Shown: piece after piece, positions 16,272 through 26,060 of the stretch
How the letters are laid out: every line of letters starts with the position of its first letter
Position numbering within the stretch: the first letter of the stretch is position 1
NCBI RefSeq assembly: GCF_013408535.1
Contig: NZ_JACBZA010000001.1
Span: 5,664,850-5,728,849, forward strand
DNA from: Actinopolymorpha cephalotaxi
Lineage (GTDB): Bacteria > Actinomycetota > Actinomycetes > Propionibacteriales > Actinopolymorphaceae
Direction: 5' to 3'
Length of the DNA: 64,000 nucleotides
Translations under genes and position numbers: made by a program
Notes under the pieces: generated by a model
Database searches by the model: none
The model's input: the letters and a program-made list of their open reading frames with translations, nothing else
What the model was told of the DNA's origin: nothing

Positions 16272-17705
16272 ATGCCAGAGCGCCGAGATGTCGAGTCCGT
16301 CCCGTCCGACGCCGAGCCCGTACGGCCGGAGACCGGAGCGGAGCTGCTGCGGCGGGTCGCCCTGGAGCAGTCCACCGGCCGGATTCCCGCCCTCACCGCC
16401 GGGGTGATGCGGGACGGGGTGCTCGCCTGGAGCGGCGGCCGCGGCCGGGTCGGCGGTGCCCGCCCGGACGCCGGCACGCAGTCGCGGATCGGGTCGATCA
16501 GCAAGACGTTCACCGCGGTGCTGGTGGCCAGGCTGCGCGACGAGGGCCGGCTGGACTTCGCCGACCCGCTCGACCGGCACGTGCCGGGTACGCCGTTCGG
16601 CGACCGCACGCTGGCGCAACTGCTCGCGCACGTGTCCGGCCTGCAGGCGGAGACGAACGGGCCCTGGTGGGAGCGCACGCCGGGAGCGGAGTGGCCCGGC
16701 CTCGTGGAGACGCTGAACGCCGGGACGGCCAGGAACCGGGCCGGCCGCCGCTTCCACTACTCCAACCTGGGCTTCGGCGTGCTCGGCGAGGTGGTGGCCC
16801 GGCATCGTGGCTGCTCGTGGTGGGAGGCGCTGCGGACCGAGGTGCTGGAGCCGCTGGAGCTTCGGCGTACGACGTACGCACCGCTGCAGCCGCACGCCTC
16901 CGGGTTCGCCGTGCACCCGTGGGCCGACGTCGTACTCCCCGAACCCGACGAGGACGCGGGCGCGATGGCACCGGCCGGGCAGCTGTGGTCGACGGTCGCG
17001 GACCTGGCCCGGTGGGCGGCGTTCGTGGCCGGGGACACCGGCGGCGTGCTCAGCCCGGACACGCTCGCGGAGATGCGCGAGCCGCACGCGGTGGAGCAGG
17101 CACCCACCTGGACGGCGGGATACGGGCTGGGCTGGCAGGTGCTGCGGGTGGGTGAGCGCACCCTGGTCGGCCACGGCGGCTCGATGCCGGGCTTTCTCGC
17201 CGGGTTGTACGTCGACGTCGAGCAGAATCTCGGCGGTGTCTGCCTGGGCAACACGACCTCGGGGCTGCGGCCGCTCGGCCTGGTGTCGGACCTGATCGAC
17301 GTGGTGGAGGCGCGCGAGCCCCGGCTGACACCGGAGTGGACGCCGGTGCCGGACCTGCCCGAGGGGACGCTGGAACTGGTGGGGCCGTGGTACTGGGGCC
17401 CGATGGCTTCGGCACTGCGCGCCGGGCGGGACGGGATGCTCGACCTACGTCCCCTCGGCGAGGGCGGCCGCGCGTCGCGGTTCCGGCCGAACGCCGACGG
17501 CACCTGGACCGGGCTGGACGGCTACTACGCCGGGGAGACGCTGCGGGTGGGCCGTGGCCCCGACGGCCGGGTGACCCACCTGGACATCGCGACGTTCGTG
17601 TACAGCCGGCAGCCGTACGACCTCGACGCACCGATCCCCGGCGGCGTGCACCCGGCCGGGTGGACCGGGTCCACCAGCACCGACGGCGGCACGCACGGCG
17701 AGTGA
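16272..17705 (+). CDS. Serine beta-lactamase-family hydrolase (class C / PBP4*-like)
   Basis: Encodes 477 aa. The acyl-serine motif SxxK is in IGSISKTFTAVLVARL near residue 78, the YxN motif is YSN in RFHYSNLGFGVLGE, and the third motif is HGG in LVGHGGSMPGFLAG. That is the full triad of the beta-lactamase/D,D-peptidase/esterase clan. There is no signal peptide, so a cytoplasmic esterase or D-aminopeptidase role is more likely than wall synthesis or antibiotic resistance. A C-terminal beta-rich domain of about 120 residues follows the catalytic domain, as in many such esterases. It is divergent from purF; the substrate is unknown. Confidence 0.88.
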   Translation: MPERRDVESVPSDAEPVRPETGAELLRRVALEQSTGRIPALTAGVMRDGVLAWSGGRGRVGGARPDAGTQSRIGSISKTFTAVLVARLRDEGRLDFADPLDRHVPGTPFGDRTLAQLLAHVSGLQAETNGPWWERTPGAEWPGLVETLNAGTARNRAGRRFHYSNLGFGVLGEVVARHRGCSWWEALRTEVLEPLELRRTTYAPLQPHASGFAVHPWADVVLPEPDEDAGAMAPAGQLWSTVADLARWAAFVAGDTGGVLSPDTLAEMREPHAVEQAPTWTAGYGLGWQVLRVGERTLVGHGGSMPGFLAGLYVDVEQNLGGVCLGNTTSGLRPLGLVSDLIDVVEAREPRLTPEWTPVPDLPEGTLELVGPWYWGPMASALRAGRDGMLDLRPLGEGGRASRFRPNADGTWTGLDGYYAGETLRVGRGPDGRVTHLDIATFVYSRQPYDLDAPIPGGVHPAGWTGSTSTDGGTHGE

Positions 17706-17712
17706 ACCCGCA

Positions 17713-18090
17713 TCAGGACAGACCCTGGTTGCGACGGGGCGCCATCTGGTGCTCCCTGGTCATGGTGGTCCGGGCGCGCCGGCACATGGCGGCGAGCGCC
17801 GCCGCCTGCCGGTCGCCCGGATCGGGCTCCCCGAACTCCCCGCGGGCCGCGCCGTCGCCCCGCGCCGGCTCGGAGAAGGCGCTGATCGCCCGCATCAGGA
17901 TGGCCCACTGCGGGTGTGGGACCACACCCTCGAGTTCGGTCATTCCGTCAGCGTGACTTTCGGTGGTCACATAGCGTGCGAGGATTGCCGTGCCGGCGAG
18001 CGCCAGCGCCTGCAGGCCGGCCTGGCCGAGGGCTACCGCGTCGATCTCGTCGAGTCCGCCCGGCGCCACGCGAGAGGCATTCGAAAGCAT
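17713..18090 (-). CDS. Small hypothetical protein
   Basis: Encodes up to 125 aa. It is accepted as a gene because third codon positions are strongly G/C along its length and it fills the gap between two plus-strand genes. I recognise no domain. It has a short Ala/Leu-rich helix near residues 22-40 (LGQAGLQALALAGTAILARY), a PHPQWAILMRAISAFSEPA segment, and an Arg-rich C-terminus. No good ribosome site precedes the ATG at 18090, so a later start is possible. It is probably soluble. Function unknown. Confidence 0.5.
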   Translation of the reverse strand: MLSNASRVAPGGLDEIDAVALGQAGLQALALAGTAILARYVTTESHADGMTELEGVVPHPQWAILMRAISAFSEPARGDGAARGEFGEPDPGDRQAAALAAMCRRARTTMTREHQMAPRRNQGLS

Positions 18091-18147
18091 GTTCGAACGC
18101 TAGCAGGTAGCCGCCCGACTCGCCAGCGTCACCGGGAGGTCATTCAG

Positions 18148-18720
18148 ATGACGATGACACAAGGTTCCGCACGGACCCTGATCCCCGCGGCCGCCAGGGA
18201 GTTCGGCGCCCGCGTGCACGGCGTACCCCCCGACGGCTGGACCGCGCCCACCCCCTGCACCGAATGGTCGGTTCGCGACCTGGTCAACCACCTCGTCGGC
18301 GAACACCTGTGGGCACCGCACCTGCTGCGCGGCGAGACCGTCGAGCAGGTGGGCGACCGTTACGACGGGGACGTGCTGGGCGAGAACCCGGTCGCCGCCT
18401 GGGACACCGCCGTCACCGCCTCGCTGGCCGCGTGGGAGGCGGCAAAGGACGACGACACCGTTCACCTGTCGTTCGGCGACACCTCGGTGGAGGAGTACGC
18501 CGAGCAGATGCTGACCGACCTCGTGGTGCACGCCTGGGACCTGGCCCGGGGCGCCGGCCTGGACGACCGGCTGGACCCCCGCTCGGTGCGGCACGTCTGG
18601 GAGTACGCCTCGGTGCGGGTGCCCCAGTGGGAGGGCAGCAGTATGCTCGCGCCGCCGGTCCGTACCGCCTCCGACGACATTCAGGACCAACTGATCGCCC
18701 TGGTCGGGCGGCGGCCCTGA
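18148..18720 (+). CDS. Maleylpyruvate isomerase-type (TIGR03086, DinB-like) protein
   Basis: Encodes 190 aa. ATG at 18148 follows GGGAGG; an in-frame extension upstream lies over the antisense gene and lacks a site. The N-terminal four-helix bundle signature is [20 protein letters not shown], with further conserved polar residues in [20 protein letters not shown]. Proteins of this family belong to the DinB/mycothiol-dependent metalloenzyme superfamily of actinobacteria; the His residues in these motifs are positioned to bind a metal. The reaction is unknown; mycothiol-dependent transfer or isomerisation is inferred from the family. It stands alone ahead of tdh-kbl. Confidence 0.8.
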   Translation: MTMTQGSARTLIPAAAREFGARVHGVPPDGWTAPTPCTEWSVRDLVNHLVGEHLWAPHLLRGETVEQVGDRYDGDVLGENPVAAWDTAVTASLAAWEAAKDDDTVHLSFGDTSVEEYAEQMLTDLVVHAWDLARGAGLDDRLDPRSVRHVWEYASVRVPQWEGSSMLAPPVRTASDDIQDQLIALVGRRP

Positions 18721-18829
18721 CCGGTGGGCCCGGCCGGCGACCCCGACCGCGGCCCGACAGCGCACCACCCGGCCCCGGCCACCACACCGGGACGACACCG
18801 GGACGACACACCAGCAGCGGAGACAAGCA

Positions 18830-19876
18830 ATGCGCGCGCTCGTGAAGGCCAAGGCCGAGCCCGGACTGTGGCTGGAGGAGGTCCCCGAACCCGAGCCGGG
18901 TCCCGGTGAGGCGCTCGTGCAGATACTCCAGACCGGGATCTGCGGCACCGACCTGCACATCATGAACTGGGACGATTGGGCCCGAACCCACGTGCCCGTC
19001 CCGCTGGTGGTCGGCCACGAGTTCGTCGGCCGGGTGATCGAGGTCGGCGCCGGCGTGGACCGGGTGGCGGTCGGTGACCTGGTGAGCGGCGAGGGTCACC
19101 TGGTGTGCGGTCGCTGCCGCAACTGCATGGCCGGCCGCCGGCACCTGTGCGCGCACACCCAGGGGGTGGGGATCAGCCGGGCCGGCGCGTTCGCCGACCG
19201 GCTCACCCTGCCGGCCGGCAACCTGTGGAAACACCCGGGCGACATCGACCTCGACGTGGCCACGATCTTCGATCCGTTCGGCAACGCCGTGCACACCGCG
19301 CTGGCGTTCCCGGTGGTCAACGAGGACGTCCTGATCACCGGCGCCGGCCCGATCGGGCTGATGGCGGCCGCCGTCGTCCGGCACGCCGGCGCCCGCAAAG
19401 TGGTGATCACCGACGTCAACCCGTACCGCCTCGAACTCGCCCGCAAGGTGGGCGTCACCGCGGCCGTCGACATCTCCCGCACCACCCTCCCGCAGGTCCA
19501 GGCCGACCTCGGCATGAAGGAGGGCTTCGACGTCGGGCTGGAGATGTCCGGGCACCCGAGCGCGCTGCCGGCGATGGTCGACTCGATGTCGCACGGCGGC
19601 CGGATCGCGGTTCTCGGCCTGGCGTCCGGGCCGATCAGCATCGACTGGAGCCGGGTCGTACTCTCCATGCTGACCATCCAGGGCATCTACGGCCGGCAGA
19701 TGTACGAGACGTGGTACGCGATGTCGGTGCTGGTCGAGGAGGGCCTGGACATCTCGCCGGTGGTGACCCACCGGTTCCCGGTCACCGAGTACGACCAGGC
19801 CTTCGCCACCCTGCGCGAGGGCAACTGCGGCAAGGTGATCCTCGACTGGAGACAGGACCCATCGGCGGGGAGCTGA
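18830..19876 (+). CDS. tdh: L-threonine 3-dehydrogenase
   Basis: Encodes 348 aa of the zinc medium-chain dehydrogenase family. The catalytic zinc site is in [17 protein letters not shown] and [12 protein letters not shown]; the four structural-zinc cysteines are in [16 protein letters not shown]. The NAD+ site is [20 protein letters not shown] followed by [12 protein letters not shown]-family sequences ending in this way ([17 protein letters not shown]) are typical threonine dehydrogenases, which give 2-amino-3-ketobutyrate. The kbl gene follows after 16 nt and takes that product, so the two form the Tdh-Kbl threonine-degradation operon yielding glycine and acetyl-CoA. Confidence 0.95.
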   Translation: MRALVKAKAEPGLWLEEVPEPEPGPGEALVQILQTGICGTDLHIMNWDDWARTHVPVPLVVGHEFVGRVIEVGAGVDRVAVGDLVSGEGHLVCGRCRNCMAGRRHLCAHTQGVGISRAGAFADRLTLPAGNLWKHPGDIDLDVATIFDPFGNAVHTALAFPVVNEDVLITGAGPIGLMAAAVVRHAGARKVVITDVNPYRLELARKVGVTAAVDISRTTLPQVQADLGMKEGFDVGLEMSGHPSALPAMVDSMSHGGRIAVLGLASGPISIDWSRVVLSMLTIQGIYGRQMYETWYAMSVLVEEGLDISPVVTHRFPVTEYDQAFATLREGNCGKVILDWRQDPSAGS

Positions 19877-19892
19877 CCCCGGAAGGACGGAC

Positions 19893-21092
<1,200 letters not shown>

Positions 21093-21102
21093 GTCGGCGA
21101 TC

Positions 21103-21194
21103 GGATTCTTCCGCGGAAGAATCCTGGCCGCCACGGGCTCGTGCTCTGGGGGTGGCCACCGCCAGAGCACCGGATTCTTCCGCGGAAGAATCCG
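21103..21194. repeat. Two copies of a 22-bp perfect palindrome flanking a second hairpin
   Basis: The palindrome consists of GGATTCTTCCG followed directly by its reverse complement. Copies lie at 21103-21124 and 21172-21193; the second extends to 24 bp with its flanks. Between them, GTGCTCTGG (21141-21149) pairs with CCAGAGCAC (21162-21170) around a loop that is itself the palindrome GGTGGCCACC. Both flanking genes are convergent, so this is 3' to both kbl and cysN. Confidence 0.95.
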
Positions 21195-21301
21195 CCGATC
21201 CACCCGCCCGACGTAGGCGGGCGAATCGCTCGGCACGCGGATCTGTCAACAGCGACCGGGGATGCTCACGGAGTCGAATGGGTGTCCGAACCGCGACGCC
21301 A

Positions 21302-21337
<36 letters not shown>

Positions 21338-21340
21338 ACC

Positions 21341-21464
21341 GAAGCGTGGAGACCGACGGTGGCTGTGACCACCGCGAGCCTTCACGCTTCGCGCGGACCC
21401 GCCGGCCCGCACCGGAAGCGTGAAGACCGACGGGGGCTCTGGCCACCCGCACCTTTCACGCTTC
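21341..21464. repeat. Two imperfect copies of a 50-bp hairpin element
   Basis: Copies at 21341-21390 and 21415-21464 both begin GAAGCGTG, share AGACCGACGG directly after, and end CACGCTTC, which is the inverted complement of the start. Each can fold as an 8-bp stem; the internal parts have diverged. Confidence 0.85.
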
Positions 21465-21494
21465 ACCGGAACACCAACCACGTCGCAGGGGCAC

Positions 21495-21593
21495 GCGGAT
21501 TCTTCCGCGGAAGAATCCGCTCCGGCCCAGCCCCGGGCCGGGGAGCGGCACGCGATCGCGAGAGCCCGGGATTCTTCCGCGGAAGAATCCCGG
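21495..21593. repeat. Two further copies of the 22-bp palindrome with extended symmetric flanks
   Basis: Core copies lie at 21497-21518 and 21569-21590. The first is symmetric over 26 bp (flank GC/GC), the second over 28 bp (flank CCG/CGG). The core is identical in all four copies while the flanks differ in sequence yet stay self-complementary, which suggests the two-fold symmetry itself is selected. Confidence 0.95.
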
Positions 21594-21644
21594 CGGAGGA
21601 ATCCGGCTCGAACCGACCCGAACCCCGCCCCAAGTCCTGAACGC

Positions 21645-22895
21645 CTAGTCGGCGTTCATCACCATGCCGGCGCCGACGGTGACGTTGGTGGCCTCGTCGA
21701 CGAGGACGAAGCCGCCCGTCTGCCGGTTGCGGGCGTAGTCGTCGACGAACAGCGGCTGGGCCACCCGCAGGTCGACCCGCCCGATCTCGTTCAGGCCGAG
21801 CTGGCCGGCGCTCTCGTCGCGGTGAAGGCTGTTGACGTCGAGCCGGTAGTGCAGCTTCTTGACGATCGCCCGCGCGGTGCGGGTGGTGTGCTTGACGTAG
21901 ATCCGCTGCCCGGGTTTCAGCGGCGCGTCGGTCATCCAGCTGACCATGGCGCTGAGGTTCTGCGCGACCGTGGGCTTGTTGTGCGGACGGCAGATCAGGT
22001 CGCCGCGGGAGACGTCGAGATCGTCCTCGAGCAGCACCGTCACCGACATCGGCGAGAACGCCTCCTCGACCGGGCCGTCGGCGGTGTCGATGCGCTTGAT
22101 CCGCGAGGTCATCCCGGACGGGAGCACCATCACCTCGTCGCCCGGCTTGAGCACCCCGCCGACGACCTGACCGGCGTACCCGCGGTAGTCGTGGTAGTCG
22201 TCGGAGTGCGGGCGGATGACGTACTGCACCGGAAGCCTGGGGTCCTGGAGGTTGCGGTCGCTGGCGACGTGGATGTTCTCCAGGTGGTGCAGCAGCGACG
22301 GGCCGTCGTACCACGGCATGTTGGTCGACCGCTCGACGACGTTGTCACCGGCGAGCGCGGAGATCGGGATCACCTGCAGGTCGGGGGTCGTCAGCTTGGT
22401 GGCGAAGCCCAGGAACTCCTGCCGGATGCGTTCGTACACCTCCTGGTCGTAGTCGACCAGGTCCATCTTGTTGACGCAGACGACCAGGTGCGGCACCCGC
22501 AGCAGCGAGACCAGGAACGCATGCCGGCGGGTCTGCTCGACCAGACCGTGGCGCGCGTCGACCAGCACCAGGGCGAGGTCGGCGTTGGAGGCGCCGGTCA
22601 CCATGTTGCGGGTGTACTGGATGTGCCCGGGGGTGTCGGCGATGATGAACTTGCGGTTGGGGGTGGCGAAGTAGCGGTACGCCACGTCGATGGTGATGCC
22701 CTGCTCGCGCTCGGCGCGCAGGCCGTCGGTCAGCAGCGCGAGGTTGGTGTATTCGAACCCCCGGTCGCGGCTGGTGCGTTCGACGGACTCCAACTGGTCC
22801 TCGAAGATCGCCTTGGAGTCGTAGAGCAGGCGCCCGATCAGGGTGCTCTTGCCGTCGTCGACGCTGCCCGCCGTGGCGAAGCGCAGGAGATCCAC
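21645..22895 (-). CDS. cysN: Sulfate adenylyltransferase subunit 1 (GTPase)
   Basis: Encodes 416 aa, an EF-Tu-like GTPase: G1 AGSVDDGKSTLIGRLLYDSK, switch/G2 around GITIDVAYRYF, G3 DTPGHIQYT, G4 VNKMDLVD, then two beta-barrel domains. It drives ATP sulfurylase by coupling GTP hydrolysis to formation of APS from ATP and sulfate. It lacks the C-terminal APS-kinase domain of CysNC fusions, ending at VGAGMVMNAD. GTG at 22895 overlaps the cysD stop by one base (TAGTG), so expression is coupled to cysD. No cysC, cysH or sulfotransferase gene is in the window. Confidence 0.96.
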   Translation of the reverse strand: MDLLRFATAGSVDDGKSTLIGRLLYDSKAIFEDQLESVERTSRDRGFEYTNLALLTDGLRAEREQGITIDVAYRYFATPNRKFIIADTPGHIQYTRNMVTGASNADLALVLVDARHGLVEQTRRHAFLVSLLRVPHLVVCVNKMDLVDYDQEVYERIRQEFLGFATKLTTPDLQVIPISALAGDNVVERSTNMPWYDGPSLLHHLENIHVASDRNLQDPRLPVQYVIRPHSDDYHDYRGYAGQVVGGVLKPGDEVMVLPSGMTSRIKRIDTADGPVEEAFSPMSVTVLLEDDLDVSRGDLICRPHNKPTVAQNLSAMVSWMTDAPLKPGQRIYVKHTTRTARAIVKKLHYRLDVNSLHRDESAGQLGLNEIGRVDLRVAQPLFVDDYARNRQTGGFVLVDEATNVTVGAGMVMNAD

Positions 22896-23800
22896 TAGAA
22901 ATAACCTTCCCGCTTGCGGTCTTCCATCGAGGCCTCGCTCACCCGGTCGTCGGCGCGGGTCGCGCCGCGCTCGGTGATCCGGCTGGTGGCCACCTCGGTG
23001 ATGATCTCCTCCACGGTCGCGGCGGTGGACTCCACCGCGCCGGTGCAGGAGATGTCGCCGACCGTGCGGTACCGCACCGTCGCCTCGTGCAACTCCTCGC
23101 CCTCCCGCCGGGCCAGGTGTACCGACTCCGAGAGCAGCATCCCGTCGCGCTCGAACACCTTGCGCCGGTGCGCGAAGTAGATGGACGGGATCTCTACGTG
23201 GTCGTCGGAGATGTACTGCCAGATGTCGAGCTCGGTCCAGTTGGACAGCGGGAACGCACGGATCGACTCACCGGGGTGGATCCGGCCGTTGTAGAGGTTC
23301 CAGAGCTCGGGGCGCTGGTTCTTGGGGTCCCACTGGCCGAACTCGTCACGGAAGGAGAAGACGCGTTCCTTCGCCCGGGCCTTCTCCTCGTCGCGGCGCG
23401 CTCCGCCCATGAGCGCGTCGAAGTTGTGCTTCTCGACCGTCTCCAGCAGGACCTGGGTCTGCAGCGGGTTGCGGCTCTGGCCGGGGCGCTCGGTCATCCG
23501 GCCCTCGTCGATGGCCTCCTGGACCGAGCCGACCACCAGGCGTACACCGAGTTCGGCGACCAGCCGGTCGCGGAACTCGATCACCTCGGTGAAGTTGTGC
23601 CCGGTGTCGACGTGCAGCAGCGCGAACGGGACGCGGGCCGGCCAGAACGCCTTCTGGGCCAGCCGCAACATCACGCAGGAGTCCTTGCCGCCGGAGAACA
23701 GCAGCGCCGGCCGCTCGAACTCGGCGGCCACCTCACGAATGATGTGAATGGATTCGGACTCGAGGGCCTGCAGGTGGGACAAGCGGTAGTCGAGGGGCAT
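22895..23800 (-). CDS. cysD: Sulfate adenylyltransferase subunit 2
   Basis: Encodes 301 aa from ATG at 23800; the open frame runs further upstream but the family begins MPLDYRLSHLQALESESIHI. The PP-loop ATP-pyrophosphatase motif SGGKDS is at about residues 36-41. Conserved blocks HVDTGHNFTEVIEFRDRL, DALMGGARRDEEKARAKERV, SNWTELDIWQYI and the C-terminal SMEDRKREGYF are diagnostic of CysD, which adenylates sulfate with CysN. It is the first gene of a cysDN operon. The roughly 240 bp upstream contain a TCGGTCGGGAA direct repeat but no recognised riboswitch. Confidence 0.96.
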   Translation of the reverse strand: MPLDYRLSHLQALESESIHIIREVAAEFERPALLFSGGKDSCVMLRLAQKAFWPARVPFALLHVDTGHNFTEVIEFRDRLVAELGVRLVVGSVQEAIDEGRMTERPGQSRNPLQTQVLLETVEKHNFDALMGGARRDEEKARAKERVFSFRDEFGQWDPKNQRPELWNLYNGRIHPGESIRAFPLSNWTELDIWQYISDDHVEIPSIYFAHRRKVFERDGMLLSESVHLARREGEELHEATVRYRTVGDISCTGAVESTAATVEEIITEVATSRITERGATRADDRVSEASMEDRKREGYF

Positions 23801-24039
23801 AACACCACCAGGTGGTCGTCGAGGTGGGTCCTCCGGCGGACCACCGCGGGCAGCAAATTCGGAATCGGTCGGGAATCGGTCGGGAACGTTGGGCGAACGC
23901 AGCGATGCTACCTGCACCCCTGCGAGAACCCACTCGCATCACCGGATCCTGGACATCGAGGGGCTCCTGGACACCCGAGCGGCAGGCCGGCCCGACGGTA
24001 ACTGACGGGGAGTACGCATGAGCTCGGGAGGGACGCGAG

Positions 24040-24642
24040 ATGACGCTGTTCATCGTCGGGGCGGGCGGCTTCGGCCGGGAGACCTACGACGCGGTACTCG
24101 CCGCCGGTGACAGTACCGAGCCGGTGATGTTCTGTGACCACGCGCTCGCGGGTGAGAAGACCCGCGGCCTGCCGGTCGTCCACCCGGACGAGGTCGACGA
24201 CGACTTCGTGGTGGCGATCTCCGACCCCGACGCGCGGGCCCGGCTGTCGGCCGGACTCGAGGGCCGCGGGCTGACCCCCCGTACGATCGTGCACCCCCGA
24301 GCGGTGATCGGCCCGGAGACGGTCCTCGGCGCCGGCAGCGTCGTCCTCGCCATGGCGTACGTCTCGTCCTCGTGCGTCCTCGGCCGGCACGTACAGATCA
24401 GCTACAACACCACTCTCGGCCACGACTGCCGGCTGTCCGACGTCACCACGGTCCTGCCCGGCGCCAACGTAGCCGGTTCGGTGCATCTCGCCACCGGCGC
24501 GACGGTGGGCTCGAACGCGTTCGTGCGGCAGGGCCTGACCGTCGGCGCGGGCGCCTTCGTCGGCGCGGGAGCGGTGGTCACCAGGGACGTGGCCGCACGG
24601 ACCGTCGTGGTCGGCGTTCCGGCCCGGCCGCACGCGCGCTGA
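24040..24642 (+). CDS. PglD/NeuD-type sugar O/N-acyltransferase (left-handed beta helix)
   Basis: Encodes 200 aa; a GGGAGGGACG ribosome site precedes ATG. The N-terminal Rossmann-like part (LFIVGAGGFGRETYDAVLAA) binds the nucleotide-sugar, and the C-terminal hexapeptide repeats form a left-handed beta helix (IVHPRAVIGPETVLGAGSVV). The catalytic-type His lies in NTTLGHDCRLSD. PglD/NeuD proteins acetylate UDP-4-amino-sugars or sialic acids. No aminotransferase for a 4-amino sugar is in the window, so the acceptor is uncertain. It lies at the left edge of the glycan locus, convergent with the sugar-transferase gene. Confidence 0.85.
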   Translation: MTLFIVGAGGFGRETYDAVLAAGDSTEPVMFCDHALAGEKTRGLPVVHPDEVDDDFVVAISDPDARARLSAGLEGRGLTPRTIVHPRAVIGPETVLGAGSVVLAMAYVSSSCVLGRHVQISYNTTLGHDCRLSDVTTVLPGANVAGSVHLATGATVGSNAFVRQGLTVGAGAFVGAGAVVTRDVAARTVVVGVPARPHAR

Positions 24643-24657
24643 GCCGCCGGCCGAAGA

Positions 24658-25335
24658 TCAGCCGGCACGCAGCAGCCGGCGGGCCTTCGCGTCCAGGACG
24701 AGTTCGTCGGTCAGCGCCTCGCCGCGTTCCTCGTCCAGGTCCGACATCAACGCGCGGGAGTCGACGACGACGCCCTCACGGGTGAACACGATCTTCACGG
24801 TCGCCAGGACGATCCGCAGGTCCAACCACAGCGAGCACCGCTCGACGTACTCCACGTCCAGGCTGAGCCGGGCGCTCCAGCTGACGGTGTTGCGGCCGGC
24901 GATCTGGGCCAGCCCGGTGATGCCGGGACGGACGTCGAATCTGCGGCGTTCGTGCGCGGTGTACCAGAGGTCGTACTTCCGCAGCAGCGGTCGCGGGCCG
25001 ACGATGCTCATGTCGCCACGCAGGACGTTGACCAGCTGCGGGATCTCGTCCAGGCTCAGCGCGCGCAGCAGCCGGCCCAGCCGGGTGAGCCGCCGGTGGT
25101 CGGGGAGCAGGTCGCCGAAACGGTCGCGGCGGTCGGTCATCGTGCGGAACTTCAGGACCGAGAACGACCTGCCGTGCATACCGGTGCGCTGCTGGCGGAA
25201 GAGCACCGGCGAGCCGAGCCGCCAGCGGACCACCACCCAGATGGCGAGGACCAGCGGCGAGAGGACACCCAGCCCCGCGAGGGCCGCCCCGATGTCGAAG
25301 GCCCGCTTGATCCCTCGTGCCACCTGGTTTCTCAC
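24658..25335 (-). CDS. Undecaprenyl-phosphate sugar-1-phosphate transferase (PglC/WcaJ C-domain type)
   Basis: Encodes 225 aa from GTG at 25335, with GGGAG upstream. One reentrant or membrane helix (IGAALAGLGVLSPLVLAIWV) is followed by the monotopic transferase signature: VLFRQQRTGMHGRSFSVLKF, RTMT, LSLDEIPQLVNVLRGDMSIV, GPRPLL, and RFDVRPGITGLAQIAGRN. These enzymes place the first sugar phosphate on undecaprenyl phosphate to prime glycan synthesis. The open frame extends about 350 nt upstream to 25686, but that part has no known domain and poorer codon bias. It has an unusually long C-terminal tail of about 20 residues. Confidence 0.9.
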   Translation of the reverse strand: MRNQVARGIKRAFDIGAALAGLGVLSPLVLAIWVVVRWRLGSPVLFRQQRTGMHGRSFSVLKFRTMTDRRDRFGDLLPDHRRLTRLGRLLRALSLDEIPQLVNVLRGDMSIVGPRPLLRKYDLWYTAHERRRFDVRPGITGLAQIAGRNTVSWSARLSLDVEYVERCSLWLDLRIVLATVKIVFTREGVVVDSRALMSDLDEERGEALTDELVLDAKARRLLRAG

Positions 25336-26060
25336 AGCACTCCCATCGGCGACAAACCACCGCGCCTTTTCCGGTGACCGCCGCACGACAGGCGTCCGCC
25401 GCCTTTTTCGGTAGCGAAGGAAACGGACGAGGAAGCGATACGAACGGATACCGGTCGGTACGGACAGGACAATGTTTCGGACATTTGTCCGGGCCGTTCG
25501 CGAGACCACCGCGCTGACTCGCCGATGCGAAGATCTGTGGGCGTTCTCACGTCGCAGGAGATACCCGGAGACGTGACCGTCGATGCCCAGAAGAGATCTC
25601 CGAATGCTGTCCACGACAAACCTGTTGTGTGCGACAAACGCGGCGATAACGGCTCGGCCCGGGTGCTCGGCCGCGAGCTCGGCCATGCGCGCGAAGATCG
25701 TTTACCTGCTTGGGCTTTCGCCGTCGGAGATCGACCGCCACGGAATTCGAAGATCAGTTCCTGAATAGCCGTCGACGCCTGCCGGACGGCGAGATCGTCA
25801 CGACATTCCTCTTTGCTCCCGCCTTGCGCTTCCGCATGCCGGGACGAGCATTTGAAAGCTCTCATCAAAATCGCGCACAATGCAGCACGGCCACGGGGGC
25901 CGAAAGCCGTCACGAACGAGCACGGCCTCCGACATGTCCGCACATCAACGGCATCGACACCGCTGTCCGGTGTGCAGCGAATCCGAGGAATTCGTAAGAG
26001 ATCTCTCCTCGAACGGGTGGCCCGTGCGAAACGACGCGCACCCGAACGAAGGAGTTTTCA
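25336..26060. other. Divergent intergenic region, visibly less GC-rich, with in-frame extension
   Basis: About 725 bp between the sugar transferase and the muramidase. It is clearly richer in A+T than its surroundings, with several AGATCT-type words. The transferase frame stays open through 25686 (a possible N-terminal extension starting MAELAAEHPGRAVIAAFVAH), but I do not see a domain there. I looked for a c-di-AMP (ydaO) riboswitch ahead of the muramidase and did not find its conserved blocks. Confidence 0.4.

Noticed and set aside
16272-17705. Antibiotic-resistance beta-lactamase
   Set aside because: The SxxK/YxN/HGG triad is shared by esterases and D-peptidases, and the protein has no export signal, which a resistance enzyme would need.
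25740-26060. c-di-AMP (ydaO) riboswitch upstream of the muramidase
   Set aside because: Such riboswitches often precede actinobacterial wall hydrolases, but none of the conserved ydaO blocks was found here.
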